In this document: one piece after another, positions 35,271 to 46,151 of the stretch
How the letters are laid out: each line of letters begins with the position of its first letter
Numbering within the stretch: position 1 is the stretch's first letter
Source: Hevea brasiliensis
Lineage: Eukaryota > Streptophyta > Magnoliopsida > Malpighiales > Euphorbiaceae
Assembly (NCBI RefSeq): GCF_030052815.1
Contig: NC_079496.1
Span: 82,387,652-82,451,651 of the forward strand
Direction: 5' to 3'
DNA: 64,000 nucleotides
Program-made: the position numbers and the translations under genes
The notes under the pieces: generated by a model
Seen by the model: only the letters and a program-made list of their open reading frames with translations
Told to the model about the DNA's origin: nothing
The model's database searches: none

Positions 35271-36594
35271 GATTATGTGTTATCATGGCTTTCTAGCCAT
35301 ACTGACTGCATACGTGGTTGACGTTCTACGTCCCATTGTATGACGGCCCAAGGCACCACAGTGTCCAGTGCCAACGACCCGTTATCCAGTTTAGTCAGCC
35401 TGTCATAGGTTACTTGGGCAGTGAAATTTATGGAAATAAGTTAAGAATACTAGCAATTAAAAATATTAGAAATTAAATAAAATAAATGAGTAGGATGACC
35501 TAAAATAAATTAGAATAGTTATTTATTAGAAAGAATCGAAATGAACTGGACCGATGTTAAAATTTACTTATTATGAGATAATCTGAGACAACCTAGCAAG
35601 TATAGAGAAAATGCTAAAAGATTAGCAAAGAAAATTACAACATAAATGAATATTGCAAATGTAACTTATATAATAATATAAGCATAAATTTATTATTTTT
35701 AGATCATTTTTCTTTGTACATTATTACGGTACATTGGCGAAATAAACAATGTCAAAGAAGACTAAATTAGGATAAAACATATTAAATTTTAGAAACCGCA
35801 TGTGAAGTATAAATAAATATTAATTATTTGAATTATGTTTTATTTCTATATTTACTTGTATATTATTTCCTTGTTATATTATTGCACCACTAAGCAGCAA
35901 TGCTTAGTGCGATGGAATTGTTTCCTTCGCGCAGGTACTGAAGCTAGAACCCAATGGACGTTTGACTAGGAATTTTGGGAGTTTTCATCTGCAGAGTGTC
36001 AAAGTTTGTCACTTCCTCAGCAATGCATGTAGATAGGGCCCATATAGATCATATTTTGTATTGAGTATAAAATGTTAGATATTGTATTATAATGTAGATT
36101 ATGAGCAGGTAATTAATAGAAATGTAATGTAATTTAATAAATTAGCTTTTTCATATGTAATTAATTTATATATCATGTAAATTATGAAATTATGTAAATT
36201 AAAGAAATTTGAAAATTTTACTTATGTGATTTGTGCATGAATGCGATTGTATGGATTCGAAGACAGATTTGAAATATATAGATAATGCATGGAAATGAAT
36301 ATGAAATTGAGATATATGAATGAGATGTGAATTATGTGATGGTTATGAAAATAATTGATGAGATTTTATTTGTAAAATATTATTGAAATTTTCAAACAGG
36401 TAAATAGTAAAATACGTCAACTGGTAATAAAATAGGAAACTCATTGGTTTCTCCGTCGAAAAATAATTAATATTAAAATATAATGAGATCAAATTATGAA
36501 AGGAATAAAGTAAGATAAGATAGGGTGCTCCGGCACCGAATGTAGCACACTTTGCTCGGCTACACTGTAGTCGGGTGAGGGGTGTTACATTTAT

Positions 36595-36606
36595 TGGTAT
36601 CAGAGC
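36595..36606 (+). other. Primer binding site of element G
   Basis: TGGTATCAGAGC, a perfect initiator tRNA-Met type site, five bases after the 5' LTR end. Confidence 0.93.
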
Positions 36607-36730
36607 GCGGTTTAGGCGTTCCTAGGCATAGATAGATAGAATAAGATTGTGTGCATAACATGCATTGCATTTATATGAGTTGAGATGACTCTAATGCAGA
36701 TCTGTTTTCTTGGTTATTTTAGGTTAAGGT

Positions 36731-37609
36731 ATGGACTCAGAATCGCAGAGGGCAGTAGAAGAAGAAGTAGTAAGTCGTATCCCGACTGGGAGTGATATTG
36801 GAAATCAGGGAGATCCTGCTCCACCAGTGCAAGAGGTGCCTGTACAACCCTAACAGGCCTTGTTTGAGCAGAAGACTGAATTCTTTAGACAGATGATTGG
36901 GGTTATTCCACCACCGCTTCAGCAGAAATCACCTCTAGGAAAAATTAGGAAGTATGGAGCTGTAGATTTCAATGGTAGAAAGGAAGACGATTCTGTAGCA
37001 GCTGAGTATTGGTTAGAAAGGACTAAAAGAGTCTTACAGCAGCTCTATTGCACACCAGAACAGAGTTTGGAGTGTGCAGTTTCATTGTTACAAGAAGCTG
37101 CATATCGATGGTGGGATGTCTTAACCAAGGTAGTGCCACCAGCTGATGTAACTTGGGAATTCTTTCTGATAGAGTTCAGAAAGAAATATATTAGCTGTGT
37201 TCATGAAGAGGAACAGAAGAGGAGTGGTGATCAGCAAAAGAGGAAATTTGGACAGTCTGGAAATAAGAGACCGAGAGAACAGTTAAGCCAGATATCTGAT
37301 CAAAGTAGGAGATCCAAACCCAGGCCTATACCTAGAAGAGATCAACTAGAAACACTAGTAGTAAGTGCGCCAGGACAAGCAAGAAAATGTGGCCATTGTA
37401 ACAAGTGGCATAAAGGTGAATGTAGGGGATTGACTGGAGCCTGTTATAGATGTGGGGCCATAGACCATCGTCTGAAAGATTGTCCTAAGAAGAATTTACC
37501 ACGGACCCAGACAGAGGTCGTGGAAGGACCAAGTACAACAGTAACACCACTTCCAAATGTTACCCAAGTCGGAGAGGAAAAAGAAGCCCCAGATGTAAAT
37601 TTGAGGTAA
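36731..37609 (+). pseudogene. G gag (one in-frame stop, internally shortened)
   Basis: One frame runs from the ATG at 36731 to the stop at 37607-37609, broken only by a TAA at 36851-36853; an ATG follows in frame at 36860. The N-terminus is acidic ('QRAVEEEVVSRIP'). The first part of the capsid-type domain is present ('KIRKYGAVDFNG', 'AEYWLERTKRVLQQL', 'YRWWDVLTKV', 'EFFLIEFRKKYIS'). The frame then jumps into the basic linker ('HEEEQKRSGDQQKRKFGQ'), so roughly 100 residues that C still has (the 'EYEREFVRL' part) are deleted without loss of frame. The zinc knuckle follows at about 37390-37490: 'CGHCNKWHKGEC' and 'CYRCGAIDHRLKDC', all Cys and His kept. It is the least damaged gag here. Confidence 0.88.
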
Positions 37610-37780
37610 AGTATTTCCTTTATGATATGCCTAAGTGTATAATAATAGATTCAAAAAAAAAAAAAAAACTAAATAGTACCATATATACAAAAGAAGTAGA
37701 CAGATGGAGTAATAGAAAGGTAAAAGAATTATCTCAGAACCCAAAACACCCAGTAAATTTCGAGGATGAAATTTAAATTA
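37610..37780 (+). other. Short non-coding tail of G internal region
   Basis: It contains an A-run of about 16 near 37653 and no pol sequence. The end 'aaatttcgaggatgaaattt' resembles the pre-PPT tail of F and I, so the deletion joined gag directly to the end of pol. Confidence 0.7.
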
Positions 37781-37792
37781 GAGGGGAAGAAT
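37781..37792 (+). other. Polypurine tract of element G
   Basis: 'gaggggaagaat' directly before TGTAACACCCTC. Confidence 0.88.
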
Positions 37793-40700
37793 TGTAACAC
37801 CCTCTCGGTAGCAACTCCGTACATTCTACTGTTCCGGTGACCGGTGTCGGTCCGGACAGCTAGAACGTCTGAAAAAATATTTAAACTAAATTCAGGAACC
37901 ATAATTAACTCAAATATTAATAAGAAAAATTTAGGAAAAAATTTTGAAATAAAATACAACTAAGTTAAACGAGCCGGTGCCCAAGCGATGGGTAACCAGA
38001 GTGAAGTTGTGGTTCTCGCAACGAGGAGCCCTAGACTCGGGGAAAAATTCATAAAATAATTTTTGGGACTCCAGAGAAGGGTTATTGAGGTTCCTATGGC
38101 ATTAGAATGCCAAGAAAATATTTAGAAAAATTTTTCAATCGGTACAGAAAATTTTGACCCGTTAAACCAAACGGAGGGCATTTTGGTCATTTCGCCTTCA
38201 GAGGTGATTTTTGGCCGACTTGTCCAGTTGAGTAAATAATTAATATGACATAAAATATGAATAAACATTACTAAAAATTGAATTGAAAATGAGTAGAGAA
38301 AAGAAAAAAAGAAAATAAAGGAAAATGCTTAATTATGACATCACCATGATGTCATTTAAGTGCCCTCCACTAATCACCATTCAACAACACAACAAAGACT
38401 CTTTAAAAAGAGAAAAATGGCAAATTAAGAAACCAATTTTCTGGTTCTTCTTCTTCCTCAAAACGTGAACCTCCCCTCCATAACCCTCCATGAAAGTTTC
38501 TTTTAATTACTTCCATTTCCCATGAAATTCCACTACTAAACCCTAAGTCACCTTCATTAAAACTTGTCCACTCATCTTGGGGAAGTGTTTGGCAGCCTAG
38601 AAAAGGAAGGAAAGTGAAGTTTAAGCTTGGAAAATTCTGCCCTACAAGAGGTTAGTGCATCTATACACCTAAAACTCCTTACTTTCATGATTAAGGACTT
38701 GAATTTAGTGAGAAATTGTAGTTTAAATGAATAAAAGTTGTGTGTATGGCCACCACAAATTTTGGCTGTCCTATTGAAGGAATAGAAATGGAGTGTTTTG
38801 ATGGACTTAAAGTGGATTAGAGATTATGTTTAAACCATGTATGCATGTGGTTAGTGAATGAGATAGTTAATTAAAGCATGTTGTGAAAACTCATATGGTA
38901 ATTAGGGTTTTGAGAAGTGAAAATTTGGCTTGGCTTAGGAAATTGTTATAGAACATTTTAATGGTCAATTAGTGATCGTTTTAGGTAAGTTGACCATAAT
39001 TTGGACTGAAATATAGCATGGCAAAGTGAATGAGTATGCTGCCTAGGGACAGCAGCAAGGGTGGCTGTGATTCCAGCCCACTTAGACAGCCATAACTTTG
39101 ACTGTGTAAATCCAATTGGTGTTTGGCCAATTGGACATGAAACTAGGCTTATAATGGCACATTTTTTCTGAAGAAACCATGCCCAAAAGACCAAAGCAAG
39201 TGGACCAAAAGTTGGCTCCAATCCGGATACCTTGCAACAGCACCTGCAGAAATGACCAAATGAACAGTAACTGTTCATTTGGCCATAACTCACTGTAGAT
39301 ATGGTCAATTGACCTGAAATTTTTACAGCAACAAGTTAAGACATAGAAAAACAACTTTCATGAAGAAACCTACTCTAACTTATGACCAGAACTTAATCAA
39401 AATGGCAGTAATAGTCACTGTTCATGGTACTGTAGATTTGGTAAATTCTGCATAATTGAAATCCGGCCAGCTGTGGTTTTTGGACCATATCTGGAGCTAC
39501 AAAACTCCAAATTGAGTGATTCAAAAAAAAAAATTAACTAGACAAAATAAGAAACAACTTTCGTGTTTACCATTTCCTCAAATTTCCACTGTAACAGTCC
39601 CTAATAGAACAGTAAACGTATGGTACAAAAACTGAAAATTCTGCCACTTAGTGTTAGGCTTAGAAATGGTAATGGTGATCACTTCCAACAAGTTTTAAAT
39701 GCAAAATGTGGTATGTTTGGAGTGTCAAAACCAATGTACCTATTTTCCATCCAAAAGTCAACATTTTTGTTGATCAATGAGGTGAATAGTGACACCAAAA
39801 CTTGAAATTCAAAGTTTAAAATTTAGAAATGCATCTAGGGGACTTTAAATTGCAATTGACAATTAATACTAGCAAATATAAAACTCAAAATATGGGATCT
39901 TGGTGTAATTAGAATTAATATATCCATTAAGTATAAAAAAAGTCAACATTTTGGTTGACTAGTAAGGTAAATAGTAATCAAAATGATTAGTAAATTAAGA
40001 TGAATACCTAGAACCAATTTTAAGCTTAAATGCTTAGAATTGTATGATAAATGTGGACTATGCATCCTAGTCAAAATTGTTAAAAAGAAATTAAGGCTAT
40101 AAATTTGAAATCCATGAAATATTTATGGATTACTTGAAACATGAAAAATAAGTCACCTAATTGATGTGAATAAATAGTTAGGGCTTATATGCCCATCACA
40201 AATGGAATTCATAAAATATTAATAACTCAACTTGAAATATAAAAATTGTAATTACATGAGTAGATTCTTGAATGTATAAATGAGAAAGGAAAAATGTTTT
40301 GAATACAATGGTACATGTGAACCATTGTTTAGAATTGTGATCAATATGAATAACATAATAAATGAATAGATGAACCATATTAATGTATGAATGAGACATT
40401 AGTTTTCATTATTGTAGAAAGGAAAAGTACTTTGAGTACAATGGTATAAAAGGATAATTGATGTGAATTGTAATCATATGAATGATCAAATGAATGTATG
40501 AATTATAATTGAAATTTATCATGAAATAATGAAGTCATAAAATACAATAGATTAATATTTAATGATATTTTGTGCCCTTGTATTGCCTAGACATGTGTGT
40601 CAGATTGGATAGTTTAGCATGCCAATAGGGTATTATTTTAGCAGTACTGCGAAAGGCTTTATGCCTGTATTCATGGCTTTATGCCCGTATTCATGGCTTT

Positions 40701-42069
40701 ATGCCCGCATTCATGGCATTATGCCAACATTCATGGCTTCTACGCCTGATTATGTGTTATCATGGCTTTCTAGCCATACTGACTGCATACGTGGTTGACG
40801 TTCTGCGTCCCATGGTATGACGGCCCGAGGCACCACGGTGTCTAGTGCCAACGACCCATTATCCAGTTTAGTCAGCCTGTCATAGGTTACTTGGGCAGTG
40901 AAATTTATGGAAATAAGTTAAGAATACTAGCAATTAAAAATATTAGAAATTAAATAAAATAAATGAGTAGGATGACCTAAAATAAATTAGAATAGTTATT
41001 TATTAGAAAGAATCGAAATGAACTGGACCGATGTTAAAATTTACTTATTATGAGATAATCTGAGACAACCTAGCAAGTATAGAGAAAATGCTAAAAGATT
41101 AGCAAAGAAAATTACAACATAAATGAATATTGCAAATGTGACTTATATAATAATATAAGCATAAATTTATTATTTTCAGATCATTTTTCTTTGTACATTA
41201 TTACGGTACATTGGCGAAATAAACACTGTCAAAGAAGACTAAATTAGGATAAAACATATTAAATTTTAGAAACCGCATGTGAAGTATAAATAAATTTTAA
41301 TTATTTGAATTATGTTTTATTTCTATATTTATTTGTATATTATTTGCTTGTTATATTATTGCACCACTAAGCAGCAATGCTTAGCGCGATGGAATTGTTT
41401 CCTTCGCGCAGGTGCTGAAGCTAGAAGCCAATGGACGTTTGACTGGGAATTTTGGGAGTTTTCATCTGCAGAGTGTCAAAGTTTGTCACTTCCTCAGCAA
41501 TGCATGTAGATAGGGCCCATATAGATCATATTTTGTATTTAGTATAAAATACTAGATATTGTATTATAATGTAGATTATGAGCAGGTAATTAATAGAAAT
41601 GTAATGTAATTTAATAAATTAGCTTTTTCATATGTAATTAATTTATATATCATGTAAATTATGAAATTATGTAAATTAAAGAAATTTGAAAATTTTACTT
41701 ATGTGATTTGAGCATGAATGAGATTGTATGGATTCGAAGACAGATTTGAAATATATAGATAATGCATGGAAATGAATATGAAATTGAGATATATGAATGA
41801 GATGTGAATTATGAGATGGTTATGAAAATAATTGATGAGATTTTATTTGTAAAATATTATTGAAATTTTCAAATAGGTAAATAGTAAAATACGTCAACTG
41901 GTAATAAAATAGGCGAAACTCCGCTGGTTTCTCCGTCGAAAAATAATTAATATTAAAATATAATGAGATCAAATTATGAAAGGAATAAAGTAAGATAAGA
42001 TAGGGTGCTCCAGCACCGTATGTAGCACACTTTGCTCGGCTACACTGTAGTCGGGTGAGGGGTGTTACA
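37793..42069 (+). repeat. 3' LTR of element G (4277 bp)
   Basis: Collinear with 32327-36589 with few substitutions and small indels (for example near 41910 and at the terminal hairpin, where the loop reads TCCA). Followed by TSD TAGGG. Confidence 0.95.
37962..38011 (+). promoter_or_regulatory. 5S-internal-promoter-like block in G 3' LTR
   Basis: 'aagttaaacgagccgg', then 'agcgatgggtaacc', then 'gtgaagttgtgg'. One base closer to 5S than the 5' copy. Confidence 0.45.
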
Positions 42070-42312
42070 TAGGGTCGGCAACTATCTTCACAGTTACTTC
42101 CCATTAGGGTTATCCATCACCGGAGTTATGGCTCATTTAACCTTAGTGCATTTCTTTGCTTACATTTTTCTTTAATTTTTCTTGTCATTATTTGGGTTAT
42201 TTATGACTCCTCACTCTAGTTTAAATATAGTTCCAGACATTCTGGCTGTCCGAACAGACATTAGTCACCTGAACAGTAGAATGTACGGGCTATCTAAAGT
42301 GAGGGCGTTACA
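42070..42312 (-). repeat. F 5' LTR, piece 3 of 3
   Basis: It rejoins the LTR after G ('tagggtcggcaact') and ends with TGTAACGCCC (minus strand) at 42303-42312. Next to it H's RT begins. Confidence 0.88.
42094..42142 (-). promoter_or_regulatory. 5S-internal-promoter-like block in F 5' LTR
   Basis: On the minus strand: 'ggttaaatgagcc', then 'ccggtgatggataacc', then 'atgggaagtaac'. Degraded but collinear with 4806-4853. Confidence 0.42.
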
Positions 42313-44817
42313 AGCTAAACCCAGAAAATTGTGAACTTCTGTGACATTTCTGGGTGGCTTTCAATTAAGGATAGCTTCTACCTTGCAGGGATCTACCTTA
42401 ATGCCTTCAGCTGATATAATGTGCCCTAAGAAAGCAATTTCTTTTAACCAAAATTCACACTTTGATAACTTGGCACACAACTATTTCTCCCTTAAGGTAT
42501 GTAGCATGATCCTCAGGTGCCTATCATGCTCCTCTGCATTCTTCGAATACACCAAAATGTCATCGATGAATACCACAACAAACTGATCTAAATATGGCTT
42601 GAAGATAGTGTTCATCAGGTCCATAAAAGCAGCTTGAGCATTAGTCAACCCGAATGGCATTACTAAAAACTCATAGTGGCCATATCAAGTCCTAAAAGTA
42701 GTTTTTGGAATGCTCTGCTCTTACACCCTCAACTGATAATAACTTGATCTCAAATCAATTTTGGAGAAAACAGCTGCATCCTTCAACTGATCAAACAAAT
42801 CATCTATATGAGGCAGTGGATATCTATTCTTTGTGGTCACCTTATTCAGCTACCTGTAGTCGATACACAGATGGAGAGTACCATCTTTCTTTTTTACAAA
42901 CAGTACTGGTGCTCTTTAAGGTGACACACTAGGGTGGATGAAGCCTTTGTCAAGCAATTCTTGCAACTGTATTTTCAACTCCTTCAACTCAGCAGGTGCC
43001 ATTCTATACGGGGTAATGGAGATTGGTTCCACACTAGGTGTAACCTCTATTTCGAATTACACCTTTCTTTCTGGAGGTAATCTTGGCAATTCTTCAGGAA
43101 AAATATTCGAAAAGTCACATACATTAGGAATATCCCTCAATACTGGACTCCCTACTTGGGTGTCTATCACGTGGGCCAAATATGCTTCACACCCCTTCCA
43201 AATCATCTTTCTAACAAGTGCAGTTGAAATGAGATTTGATGGCAATAACTGCCTCTCCCCATGTATTACCACATCACCATACTGAGGGAGACCAAAAGTG
43301 ACTTTCTTCAGTTTACAGTCAATCATAGCATGATGCCTAGCTAACCAATCCATACCCAAAATGATATTGTAATCTTTGAAGGGCATTTCAATCAGATTAG
43401 ATAAAAAAGTATATCCTTGGATCACCAAAGGACAATCCTTATATAATCGGTTTACCCTAACCTCCTGGCCCAATGGGCTAGTTACTAGTACATCAAAATC
43501 CATTTTCAAGCAAGGCATAGCAGCAGAACACACAATTTTAGCACTAGCATACGAGTGTGTGGAACCAGGATCAAATAACACATATACATCTCTACCAAAA
43601 ATAGAGAAATTACCAGTAACCACATCTGAAGTTTCAGCCTCCTCCCTCTGGCGCATAGTGTATACTCTAGCTGGAGCACTACCCTGCTCTGGCTGATTAA
43701 CTATGCCTTGACTGCCAGAAGTGCTGCCCCTACCTTTGCCTCTGCCTCTGCTGGTTGGCTGTGAACCTCTTATGGCAGAGCCTTAGACTAACCCTTCAAT
43801 GGTTATAGGTGGCCCAGATTTATGGGGACTGGTGCAATCCTTCGCAAAATGCCCCATTCCACCACAATTAAAGTAGGCTCCAGTAGCTTTGTAACATACC
43901 CCACCGTGGGTCTTACCACATGTCTCACAGGGATGGGGAGGGAAGGAACTCCTGGTCATCTGCTGACCAGATCTAGGTGGTTTATGTCCTAAAAGCCTTC
44001 CCCTACCAGATTTTCTACCACCCTGTCCCCTAAAATTCTTCCTTTTACCAGAATTTCCACTGGAACTCTGACATGTTATTTTTCCACTTCTCTCTTTTTC
44101 TGTCTTTTCTTTCTCTGGTGCCCCTTCTGATTCTATTCTCTCTAACTCCAAAGCTTGAGATATCAGTTCAGAGAAATTGTCATGTCGAAATCTGACCACT
44201 TGCAATCTTAGACTAGGTTTCAAACCAGACTCAAATCTTTTTCATCTATCCCTTTCATACTCAGCCATTGATCGGTTCCTCTGTTTCAGACTTAAGAATT
44301 CTTGCAACTTCATATCTACATAAGTTTCCAAAACATATTTCTATCTAAACTCCTTGAGGAAGTCATCCCATGTCAAAACTGGGGGCTCTACCAAGCAGTG
44401 GGGAATGGTCTTCCACCAATCATACGCATCCCCTTGCAGTAAGGAAATCGAGTATTCAAACTTCAGCTCATCCGTGTAGTGCAATTTCTTGAACACTCTC
44501 TTCATTCATTCTAACCACTGTTTAGCTTGTAGTGGATCCACGGTTCTCTTAAATTCAGTTGCCCCATATTTGATCAACTTATCATATTGCCTGGCTGGAG
44601 GTTGAGGTTGCACTGCAGATGCTTACACTGGGGCTTATGCTTGCATGTTCCCAGCCATTTATTGGAACAGAGCAGCCATTTGTTGAGCAAATTGTGCAGA
44701 AAACTACTGTATGGGTGGAGTTGGTGTAGCTGAGCCACCAGCGTTCTGAGGAGATGGGGCTTCCCCCTGTGCCTCAGCCACAACTGACTGCTCTACCGAG
44801 TGATCATCTTCTTCCAT
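42313..44817 (-). pseudogene. H gag-pol: gag, protease and RT (interrupted by F)
   Basis: A single reading frame runs from the ATG at 44815-44817 through gag, protease and RT with scattered stops, as in one-ORF chromoviruses. Gag: acidic start, Q/A-rich part with stops, capsid region 44240-44580, basic linker and zinc knuckle at 43815-43915 ('CETCGKTHGGVC' and 'YFNCGGMGHFAKDC', first Cys of the second module lost). Protease 43057-43656: 'LFDPGSTHSYASAK' and 'IILGMDWLARHHAMIDC'. RT: '[10 protein letters not shown]', 'FSKIDLRS', and an intact catalytic FIDD at 42556-42570. It stops after 'EVHNFLGLA' where element F is inserted. It is the closest thing to an enzyme-coding parent for D and J. Confidence 0.88.
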
Positions 44818-44987
44818 TTCAATCAAAGAGGTATTCTATCTCCTGAACAAACAACACAAGAAGATTTCCCTCTATTACTTTATATTCATGATGTAATGCA
44901 CTGTATATATCAATTTATGACATTGAGCAGTTATAATTATGAAGAAAAATATTCAAATTCAGAGTTTAAAACATGCTTTGAAAACTA

Positions 44988-44999
44988 GCTCTGATACTA
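44988..44999 (-). other. Primer binding site of element H
   Basis: The minus strand reads TAGTATCAGAGC, one change from the initiator tRNA-Met match, followed by the LTR end at 45008. A leader of about 170 bases separates it from gag. Confidence 0.85.
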
Positions 45000-45007
45000 C
45001 TAAAACA

Positions 45008-46151
45008 TGTCACTCCTTATCCCTACATAAGGTATGACATGATCCCGCAATATATCTAATGAATTACCAAACTTCACCTACCGATAACCCATTAAATAAA
45101 TTACAAGGGATTTTTAACAAATTCAATTCATTTTAAAGTTTAAAGTAATAATAAATAATTATTAAAGAGCTTTTAAATGAAATTTATATCATAACTGTAA
45201 TTTTGATTAATTCAGAAAATTTAAAATTTTACAGAAATTTTGACAGAATTTCGGCTAAAAACTGATAAAACAGTTCTTTAAAACCTGTTAAAAACACTTC
45301 CAATAGATATATTATCTACAACTCTATTAAAATCAACGCATCTCAATCTCAACAACCTCAAGCAAGAGGGAAATAATTCATTATTTGTAGAATCCAAAAA
45401 GAAACTTAAATATTGCATTAATAGGAATAAACAAGTTTACATTATAAAAATTTACATGAATCAAAAATAAAATTTTAAACTTTTTATACAACTGCTCAAG
45501 TCCTTTACATACATACATACAGATACATATACATCAAAAGAAAATTTACAAAGGGTATAATCAATATACTCAGTAATAAATCCAAAATAATGCTCCCACT
45601 ATTGCCACAAGTAGCTCACTCTGCTGCTTTATCTATCTCCTTACCTACGACAGCATAAACAGGCTATAGCTGAACAAAAACTTAGTGGTGCACAACTATA
45701 AATTTTAAACCTCAATATAAGTCATAATTTGTCAAAACTAAATCAATTATAATGTCAACACACATAAATTTCACAATATTTCTAAAACAAGAGGATCGAT
45801 TAAAAAAAGCATATTCTTATTTCAAACATCCATAAAACAAAAAAATTTTGAAAACCACACAGTTTAGAACATGATACAATTATCCAATTTATCCCAATAA
45901 CCAAAGGCTAATGGGGAATGCAAGGGCTAGCTAGCACAGATAAGAGTACTCATTCAATTCATCCTCAACTGACACACACCTCAACACTTTAGCCAGAGAG
46001 GGAATATAAATCCAATTCGTCTTACTCGGCAAGCTAGTGAGGAATACAAAACACATAGTCATGTCAACTATGGTTTCAAACCATTTCAACAACTTTTCAT
46101 TCCTCAATTGCATTTGTCAACTCATAATCATATCCCATTCAAAACAATTAT
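45008..46151 (-). repeat. 5' LTR of element H, partial
   Basis: It starts (LTR 3' end) TGTCACTCC..., and the first ~120 bases align with the D and J LTR ends ('ggcataacatgatcccg' type, then 'acaagggattttaa'). It is interrupted at 46152 by element I; the remainder should lie right of the window. Flank ATTAT (46147-46151) is I's candidate target duplication. Confidence 0.82.

Larger units (their letters stand above)
32327..36589 (+). repeat. 5' LTR of element G (4263 bp)
   Basis: Starts TGTAACACCCTCTCGG, ends GAGGGGTGTTACA. It contains ~180-bp modules near 33640, 33830 and 34020, a 20-bp minisatellite at 35178-35270 and the terminal GGTGCTCCGGCACC hairpin at about 36524-36537. Short frames in it recur in the 3' LTR only because the LTRs are near identical. 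Confidence 0.95.
32327..42069 (+). mobile_element. Element G: gag-only retrotransposon with 4.3 kb LTRs
   Basis: 5' LTR 32327-36589 (4263 bp), PBS 36595-36606, internal region of only 1203 bp, PPT 37781-37792, 3' LTR 37793-42069 (4277 bp). A perfect 5-bp TSD TAGGG lies at 32322-32326 and 42070-42074, and the flanks rejoin F's LTR as in the intact form near 4780. The two LTRs are very similar, so insertion is comparatively recent. LTRs make up about 88% of the element. TR-GAG type; unlike a classic LARD, the internal region is short and codes for gag. Confidence 0.95.
3831..42312 (-). mobile_element. Element F: old Tekay-like gag-pol retrotransposon carrying nested insertions
   Basis: The minus-oriented order from right to left is 5' LTR (three pieces: 42070-42312, 30360-32326, 16161-16941), PBS 16142-16153, gag, protease, RT and part of RNase H (to about 13096), then element C, integrase C-terminus with chromodomain (5034-5608), PPT and a truncated 3' LTR (3831-5023). 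Removing C, E (with D) and G leaves about 3.0 kb of 5' LTR, in line with the 3.1 kb LTR of element I. It is inserted in the RT of element H; the right flank AGCTA (42313-42317) would be the duplicated target, but the left copy is lost. Coding parts are heavily mutated. Confidence 0.85.

Noticed and set aside
37653..37669. A-run in G as a poly(A) tail of a retrocopy
   Set aside because: It lies inside the internal region with no host transcript beside it; a simple A-run expansion is enough.
32327..42069. Calling G a LARD
   Set aside because: LTR size fits, but LARDs have a long non-coding internal region. G has a short one with a gag frame, so TR-GAG fits better.
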